DNA of 64,000 nucleotides from positions 1 through 64,000 of the forward strand of contig CAKQEW010000005.1 in the NCBI GenBank assembly GCA_934230415.1, read 5' to 3'. Both the position numbers and the translations under genes were made by a program. The notes below the pieces were generated by a model that had not been told where the DNA came from, ran no database searches, and worked only from the letters and a program-made list of their open reading frames with translations. Within the stretch, counting starts at the first letter, position 1. Every line of letters begins with the position of its first letter. Shown here piece by piece: positions 59,023-64,000 of this stretch. Origin of the DNA: an uncultured Alphaproteobacteria bacterium. GTDB lineage: Bacteria > Pseudomonadota > Alphaproteobacteria > Rs-D84.

Positions 59023-61416
59023 TTGTCCACGCGCAAGTTTAATTTTTTAACAGGTTGTTTGTTGGCACTGGCGGTTACGTGCACGGGTGGCGCGTTTGCA
59101 GAACAGATGCCAAATCCGCGCGCGGGCACATCGGCCACAACATCAACACGCGATTCCACACGCAGTGTCGCGCGTACCGTGTCAACGGATTCGGGGGACA
59201 CATCATCTGTCACGCGCAGTGCGACCCGTCGTGCGACGACCACTGCATCACGTGCGGCGACATCCAATGTCACATCACGCACTGCAACGCGCAACACGAC
59301 ATCGGTTGCCACCCCGCGCAGTGCAACGGTTGCACGTACCGGCGTTATGGGGGCAATGCGCGCGGCGTACACACCAACAACATCTGGGCGCAATGGTGCG
59401 TCCGCAGGTGCAAATACATCACGTGCGGCGGTGGCGCGCGCAACTGCGGTATTTGATGATATATCAAAGATTGGCGGTGGATACGCCACCTGTCGCGAGG
59501 CATATGCCACATGTATGGATCAATTCTGTGCCAAGGCGAACGACACATATCGTCGTTGTTTTTGCAGTTCACGTTTCACAGAATTCCGTGATACCGAGGC
59601 CGCCCTGGACCAGGCAAAGACACTGTTGATTCAATTTGAAAACAACGATTTGAATGCTGTTGATAAAACCGCGGCAGAGGTGAACGCAATGTATACCGCA
59701 ACCGCGGGTGAAATGGCGATTAAGAATGACACCAGTGGCGCGGCGGCAATGTTGTCTGAAATCGGCGACCTGTTATCGGGCAAAAAGAAGGCGACCAACC
59801 AGACGACAATATCGGCGAATGGATTAATTGATATTGATTTTTCAACCAGTTTGGACGACGTATGGGGCGACAACTCGTCATCTGTGTTTGCATCAAATAA
59901 TACGGGGACCGACCTGTCCACGCTGGAGGGGCAATCGTTATACACCAGTGCACAAAACCAGTGCTTGGCGCTGATAACAGAATCGTGCGAAAACGACGCC
60001 GTGCTGACCATGGCCAAAAGTTCGTATAACATCCTGATAACCCAGGATTGCAACGCATATAAAAAGAAAATTGATTCCCAGCGTGAAACGGTAAAGCAGA
60101 CTGTGCGTACCGCCGAAAAGTATTTACGCGAGGCACGACTGGAAGAATATCGCAGTCACAACAGCGCCGACGTTAATGAATGCCTGGCCAAGGTTAAAAC
60201 CGCGGTTACCGCCGATACGGCGTGTGGCACGAATTACCAGCGTTGCTTGGACTATACCGGCGCATACGTTAACCAGAATACAGGTGATGTGATTCCCAGC
60301 CCGCGCCTGTTCCAATTGGAGGATTTAATCACCCTGTCGGGCGGGGTTGATGGTGCGGATGTATTATCCCAGAATCCAAAGTTTGACGAATTTCTGGAAA
60401 CCAAGCGGATGTTTGCAACGTCTGCCCTGGATTCATGTCGTGATATTGCGGCAACCGTATGGCAGGAATTTAAGCGCAGTGCATTAATTGAAATTGCCCA
60501 GGCCCAATCGGCCAAGATTGAAGAAGTCAGAATGTCGTGCGTGAACACAATGTCCCAGTGTTATGACACGCAAACAAATGCACTGAAAAATTTTGATAAA
60601 ACCACCGCCCAGGCATCGGGTGCGGTCAGCGCATATGCCGCCCGTTCCATGTGCCAGGACCGGGTTATCGCATGCGCATCATTGTACGGCAATACAAGCC
60701 AGTGTAAATTTGATGACAATGGTCGGTTGGTTTCTGGTAACAGTACGGCAACAGACGGCGCATCACGTTGCGGACTGTCGGCCCTGTTGGCATTTGTGGA
60801 CACGGTTGATACGGTGCGCGTTGCCGAAGGTTGTGCATCATCCATTGATAATTATGTCCAGAAATTATGCACCCCCACCAGTGGCGACCAGGGATTCCCA
60901 TGGAACTGTCGCAAATTGTCAAAAGAACGACTGACAGAAAATATCAAGAAATTTGCCGTGGCTAATTGTGGTAATCCGAACAGCACCAGCACAAATTCTG
61001 ACGACACTGACGCAAACTATGACGCACTGCCCCAGCAGACCCAGACCCAGGTTGAAAAAGCGATTAGTGATGTACGCGACCAGGTGTCAGACCAATTATC
61101 CGGTGTATGCGAAGGATTGAATGGATATTGGATTTATACGGGCGATACCACCGGGCGTGGCGATGGCAAGGATCTGGCGGCGTTTTATTCCAGTGTGTTT
61201 GGTGCCAGTGGTGCCGACAGCAACAACGGAACATTGGGACGGTGTGTGGAAAATTCCACGATGGTTCGTTGCCAGGCATATAACACCGATGGTGTGCAGT
61301 ATGCAACGTACGACCGTGCCCAGGACGAATGCACATTCACAGATGATTGGTACAAATTGAAATGCCAGGAACTGGGTGGATATTATGATGGCGGTGTATG
61401 CTATACGAAAAAGTAA
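59023..61416 (+). CDS. Large exported Cys-rich protein, paralogue of 6631-9246
   Basis: Function unknown. The 797-aa protein most likely starts at TTG 59023: the promoter leaves a leader of about 15 nt with AAGAGAG, and the signal peptide (STRKFNFLTGCLLALAVTCT, then GGAFA) begins there. A Thr/Ser/Ala/Arg-rich low-complexity tract runs to about residue 150. The shared Cys-rich core starts with YATCREAYATCMDQFC and YRRCFCSSR. At least 20 Cys follow, most aligning with the paralogue (SLYTSAQNQC, CGTNYQRCLD, AQSAKIEEVRMSC). It ends with CQELGGYYDGGVCYTKK. The secretion route beyond Sec and the location are unknown. The next gene is another Cys-rich exported protein. Confidence 0.8.
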   Translation: MSTRKFNFLTGCLLALAVTCTGGAFAEQMPNPRAGTSATTSTRDSTRSVARTVSTDSGDTSSVTRSATRRATTTASRAATSNVTSRTATRNTTSVATPRSATVARTGVMGAMRAAYTPTTSGRNGASAGANTSRAAVARATAVFDDISKIGGGYATCREAYATCMDQFCAKANDTYRRCFCSSRFTEFRDTEAALDQAKTLLIQFENNDLNAVDKTAAEVNAMYTATAGEMAIKNDTSGAAAMLSEIGDLLSGKKKATNQTTISANGLIDIDFSTSLDDVWGDNSSSVFASNNTGTDLSTLEGQSLYTSAQNQCLALITESCENDAVLTMAKSSYNILITQDCNAYKKKIDSQRETVKQTVRTAEKYLREARLEEYRSHNSADVNECLAKVKTAVTADTACGTNYQRCLDYTGAYVNQNTGDVIPSPRLFQLEDLITLSGGVDGADVLSQNPKFDEFLETKRMFATSALDSCRDIAATVWQEFKRSALIEIAQAQSAKIEEVRMSCVNTMSQCYDTQTNALKNFDKTTAQASGAVSAYAARSMCQDRVIACASLYGNTSQCKFDDNGRLVSGNSTATDGASRCGLSALLAFVDTVDTVRVAEGCASSIDNYVQKLCTPTSGDQGFPWNCRKLSKERLTENIKKFAVANCGNPNSTSTNSDDTDANYDALPQQTQTQVEKAISDVRDQVSDQLSGVCEGLNGYWIYTGDTTGRGDGKDLAAFYSSVFGASGADSNNGTLGRCVENSTMVRCQAYNTDGVQYATYDRAQDECTFTDDWYKLKCQELGGYYDGGVCYTKK

Positions 61417-61434
61417 TATAATGGATATGAACAA

Positions 61435-62631
61435 ATGAAATTAAAAATTGCTTTCTTGGTCGCGTATGTTTGCAGTGTATCCGCCGTGCTTGCCGGTGGT
61501 GGAAACGATGTGTCAAAATTCCGTGCGAATTGGGGCGGTGGCACAATGACATATTGCAGTGGGGATTCAGCACCAAACATGCATGACGTTTGTATTGGCG
61601 AGGATACATGTGGATCCAATTGGGATGCAGTGCAAGCCAGTGGCGATTCACGGCATGACCGCGCGCGCCTGATGATGGTTGCGACCAAGGTTACCGAACA
61701 TGGTGCCCAATTGTGCCCAGTTCAGGTAGAGGCGCGGCGTGCTGCCGGATGCGGTAAAGAAAGCGAATGGACAACATATGTCAAAGCTGGTGATGATTGC
61801 GTTTGGCTGTGCCAGGATGGATGGACGGGCCCCGAATGTGATACGGAATATGCAAATGCGTATACGTGCGATAACACGAAGTTGCAACGTTCTGACTATA
61901 GTAGTGTAAAGCGGGTTGCATCGGGTGCAAACATAGAAAATGAAATTGCAATGTTTGATTTTAACAAATATCACTGGTGTATTGGTGCTCATAAAAACAA
62001 ATATACGCGTAATGCTGAACACGATATGATATTGGCAATCAGTGGGTGGTTGCCCAGTGGTCATGGCGCGTATGTTCAACAAATGGTTGTTCATGCACGC
62101 TGGTTTGACGGTGCAATGTGCAACCAGTTTTCGGCACTATATATATCACCCGCTGCGAATTCATCGCGTGTTCTGGTATGCAAGGATGGATATCGTCCCA
62201 ATGCCCAGAAAAACGACTGTATTGAAATCAATTCAGAAAAGTGTCTGTACGACGTAATGTGTGACGGATATACCAGTGGCTTTGATGAAACCAAGTACAA
62301 AAGGAAATACAATTCATCCGGTCGGTGTTTCAAGTTTACCTGTTTGACCGATGGCCAGGCGTTTGCGTCATCAACCAACAAAACATGCGTTGACTGTGTA
62401 ACCGACCTGCGCAATGGTGTGTCGGAACGGGATGGTACATGTGTCCGCTGTTCGGTGGGGCAAATATTTGACGGTGCCACCAGTACATGTGTCGCGGCCC
62501 AGGGATACACAAAAACAGATATGCAATATGGTGCCGGAAATTCACGCAACAGCGTTGGTAAATTAGACAGTCAATGTTGGACCAAGACGACCACCGCAGA
62601 ATATGTAGAATGTGTTAAACAAAAGAAATAA
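61435..62631 (+). CDS. Exported Cys-rich protein with EGF-like motifs, unknown
   Basis: A 398-aa protein with signal peptide (MKLKIAFLVAYVCSVSAVLA). The mature part has more than 20 Cys, with short modules that look EGF-like or fibronectin-like: CVWLCQDGWTGPEC, then CKDGYRPNAQKNDC, CLYDVMCDGYTSG and a CVDC...CVRCSVGQIFDGATSTC series. Module spacing is like that of the giant protein. It begins 19 bases after the 59023 gene and probably shares its mRNA. The ribosome site is weak (ATATGAAC). A terminator follows. Confidence 0.75.
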   Translation: MKLKIAFLVAYVCSVSAVLAGGGNDVSKFRANWGGGTMTYCSGDSAPNMHDVCIGEDTCGSNWDAVQASGDSRHDRARLMMVATKVTEHGAQLCPVQVEARRAAGCGKESEWTTYVKAGDDCVWLCQDGWTGPECDTEYANAYTCDNTKLQRSDYSSVKRVASGANIENEIAMFDFNKYHWCIGAHKNKYTRNAEHDMILAISGWLPSGHGAYVQQMVVHARWFDGAMCNQFSALYISPAANSSRVLVCKDGYRPNAQKNDCIEINSEKCLYDVMCDGYTSGFDETKYKRKYNSSGRCFKFTCLTDGQAFASSTNKTCVDCVTDLRNGVSERDGTCVRCSVGQIFDGATSTCVAAQGYTKTDMQYGAGNSRNSVGKLDSQCWTKTTTAEYVECVKQKK

Positions 62632-62658
62632 AACGCCGCCCATTTGGGCGGTTTTTTG
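62632..62658 (+). terminator. Terminator after the 61435 gene
   Basis: Stem GCCGCCC / GGGCGGT with loop ATTT, then TTTTTT. Confidence 0.8.
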
Positions 62659-62671
62659 AATACCGATTCTG

Positions 62672-62706
62672 TGTAAAAAATCCCGCCAGGATGGCGGGTT
62701 TTTATT
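62672..62706 (-). terminator. Terminator after the XRE regulator
   Basis: Stem CCCGCCA / TGGCGGG with loop GGA; on the minus strand TTTTTT follows. Confidence 0.8.
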
Positions 62707-63118
62707 CCATATTGTTTAACGAACGCAACATTTTCATAACCATACGACGTTGGTCATCACCGGGCAACCGCCAATACAGATTAATCAGCGTCAGCGATTC
62801 ATTTTTTGCCAATGGGTCATCGGCCTTTTGTTCGGCAACGCGTCCGGTTAATTTGCCACCACGAACCTCTGGCGATGGGTTGCCGGGCAATCCCTGAAAG
62901 AAAAATGATACCGGGGTTTCCAATGCGGCACTCAATTCAAACAGGCGTGACGCCGAAATACGGTTGCCGGCGGTTTCGTATTTTTGAATTTGTTGGAATG
63001 TAACACCACAAATCTTGGCCAGATCCTTTTGTGACAGCCCCATCATCACGCGGCGCAACTGGACACGCTGGCCGATGTGTTCATCAATAGACGTTGGTGT
63101 AAATGGTTTTCCACTCAT
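62702..63118 (-). CDS. XRE-family transcriptional regulator (PhrR/PraR-like)
   Basis: A 138-aa DNA-binding regulator. The helix-turn-helix spans about residues 12-70 (IGQRVQLRRVMMGLSQKDLA, then CGVTFQQIQKYETAGNRISA). The segment GVTFQQIQKYE...NRISASRL...PVSFFF is the signature of the alphaproteobacterial group that includes Rhizobium PhrR/PraR. The C-terminus is a helical tail (MVMKMLRSLNNME). The ATG at 63118 is chosen because family members start just before IDxHIGxRVxxRR. A palindrome overlaps its start point, suggesting autorepression. Confidence 0.9.
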   Translation of the reverse strand: MSGKPFTPTSIDEHIGQRVQLRRVMMGLSQKDLAKICGVTFQQIQKYETAGNRISASRLFELSAALETPVSFFFQGLPGNPSPEVRGGKLTGRVAEQKADDPLAKNESLTLINLYWRLPGDDQRRMVMKMLRSLNNME

Positions 63119-63150
63119 AATACTTTTTCTCTTTTTTCTTATGACATAGT

Positions 63151-63158
63151 TCCTAGGA
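63151..63158. promoter_or_regulatory. Palindrome at the regulator start point, possible operator
   Basis: TCCTAGGA is a perfect 8-bp palindrome located 4-11 bases after the -10 box of the regulator promoter, where a repressor would block initiation. Confidence 0.35.
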
Positions 63159-63161
63159 CAA

Positions 63162-63213
63162 TTTATACAATTTTTCTTTTTCTTTTGCAATCAAAAAACG
63201 GTTGTGATATTTT
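63162..63213. promoter_or_regulatory. Divergent promoters sharing one palindromic -35
   Basis: TTGCAA (63185-63190) equals its own reverse complement. Leftward, 17 bp away, is TATAAA (63162-63167) for the XRE gene. Rightward, 17 bp away, is TGA-TATTTT (-10 at 63208-63213) for gpmI. One hexamer can serve both. Confidence 0.6.
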
Positions 63214-63241
63214 TTAATTACGCAAAGGACGGGAACAAGCC

Positions 63242-64000
63242 ATGAGAAAACCAACTGTTTTATGTATTATGGACGGCGTAGGTATCAATTCAAAAACCGA
63301 ACATAACGCGGTCAAATTGGCAAATATGCCATATTTCAATGAATTATTACAAAAATATCCGCATTCACGCCTGGATGCCAGTGGTGCGGCGGTGGGTTTA
63401 CCCCATGGGACCATGGGCAATTCAGAGGTCGGCCACATAACAATGGGCGCCGGACGTGTTGTGAATCAGTTTTTGCGCCGGTTCCAGCTGGAAAAATGGG
63501 ACAAGAATGTCCCACTGCGCGATTTTATCGCCGCGGTTCAGCGTGACGGTGGCATTGTTCACCTGGCGGGGTTGATGTCGGATGGACGTGTGCATTCTGA
63601 TATAAACGACATTATGACGATTGCATTGCGTGTGTTGGATTCGGGATTGCGCGTATGCATTCACTTTATCGCCGATGGGCGTGATACCCCGCCCCAATCC
63701 GCCGGCGAATATATACGCCTGATAAAGGACCGCCTGGCAGAATATCTGGCCACAGGCCAGGCATTTTGGGGAACCCTGTCGGGGCGTTATTACACCATGG
63801 ACCGAAATAAAAACATGGATCGCACCGCAATGGCGGTGGATGCGATTGCCAATGCCACCAGTCCGTTTGTCGCGCCAACGATTGACGCGGCGCTGGATTC
63901 GGCATATGCCCACGGCGAAACCGATGAATTTATTAAACCAACCGTTATTACTGGCGATGTGCCAATCGGCGCACGCGACGGGTTCTTGTTCGGCAATTAC
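63242..64000 (+). CDS. gpmI: 2,3-bisphosphoglycerate-independent phosphoglycerate mutase, N-terminal half (3' cut by window)
   Basis: GpmI interconverts 3- and 2-phosphoglycerate in glycolysis with two Mn ions. The frame is open to the window end and covers about 253 of some 510 residues. Visible are the metal-site Asp in LCIMDGVGIN, the catalytic Ser in HGTMGNSEVGHITMGAGR, VHLAGLMSDGRVHSD and FIADGRDTPP, and GRYYTMDRNKNMDR. AAAGGACGGGA precedes the ATG. It is divergent from the XRE gene and shares a -35 hexamer with it. Confidence 0.94.
   Translation, partial: MRKPTVLCIMDGVGINSKTEHNAVKLANMPYFNELLQKYPHSRLDASGAAVGLPHGTMGNSEVGHITMGAGRVVNQFLRRFQLEKWDKNVPLRDFIAAVQRDGGIVHLAGLMSDGRVHSDINDIMTIALRVLDSGLRVCIHFIADGRDTPPQSAGEYIRLIKDRLAEYLATGQAFWGTLSGRYYTMDRNKNMDRTAMAVDAIANATSPFVAPTIDAALDSAYAHGETDEFIKPTVITGDVPIGARDGFLFGNY

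Noticed and set aside
1..64000. CRISPR array, prophage, transposase or toxin-antitoxin genes
   Set aside because: I found no regularly spaced direct repeats of CRISPR type and no recognisable phage, IS or toxin-antitoxin protein; the tandem repeats present are coding or heptameric.

Overview
This window is about 64 kb of a gene-dense chromosome from an alphaproteobacterium, roughly half G+C. GcrA, a cell-cycle regulator known only from Alphaproteobacteria, is encoded at 18673-19290. The lpxA/lpxB, tolQRA, SecA and trigger factor genes show a Gram-negative envelope. Many exported, cysteine-rich, low-complexity proteins and one 3.2 kaa surface protein with InlB-type repeats recall uncultured gut or host-associated alphaproteobacteria; that placement is inference, not a database result. 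Genes are packed tightly, with frequent ATGA or TAATG overlaps, and are separated by short hairpin terminators, several of which reuse one stem.

Layout. 1-6577: end of leuS; a minus operon of an N6-adenine tRNA methyltransferase-like gene, an M23 endopeptidase, a bactofilin and rpiB; then a membrane protein, lpxA and lpxB. 6631-9796: a large exported Cys-rich protein (paralogue of 59023-61416) and two tRNAs. 9863-13085: dTDP-L-rhamnose operon rfbACDB. 13219-13395: tRNA-Leu and tRNA-Val. 13427-18597: a minus cluster of four exported proteins headed by a prepilin-type peptidase, divergent from gcrA. 19314-21903: a PE-rich membrane protein and a small Cys-rich exported ORF with no standard start codon. 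21933-24694: acpS, tRNA-Pro and an AT-rich pair (acyltransferase, GT8 glycosyltransferase). 24761-27025: a Lys/Ala-rich protein, a CorA-type transporter and adenylate kinase. 27292-32223: rpsA, tig, a small membrane protein, rplM-rpsI. 32422-35288: an exported protein with an OmpR/EnvZ-type two-component system. 35429-39180: a hydrolase-like protein, ruvB, ybgC, tolQRA. 39331-39655: RNase P RNA. 39913-49551: the giant protein. 49761-56937: two small unknowns, secA, dnaE. 56934-62631: rsmH, a CxxC membrane protein, an unknown, and two Cys-rich exported proteins. 62702-64000: an XRE regulator divergent from gpmI (cut by the window end).

How it fits together. Core functions are translation, secretion, replication, lipid A and O-antigen precursor synthesis. 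The accessory theme is the cell surface: at least eight exported proteins of unknown function, most rich in Cys, with a leader peptidase and a CxxC membrane protein nearby. Regulatory DNA is unusually readable. There are consensus sigma70-type promoters, several starts placed 3-10 nt after a -10 box (leaderless or nearly so), divergent promoters that share or overlap elements (18609-18642, 50714-50760, 63162-63213), and a dispersed heptanucleotide repeat (consensus TCTATTA / TCTATGC / TCTCTGC) at six loci, one of them inside a signal-peptide coding sequence.
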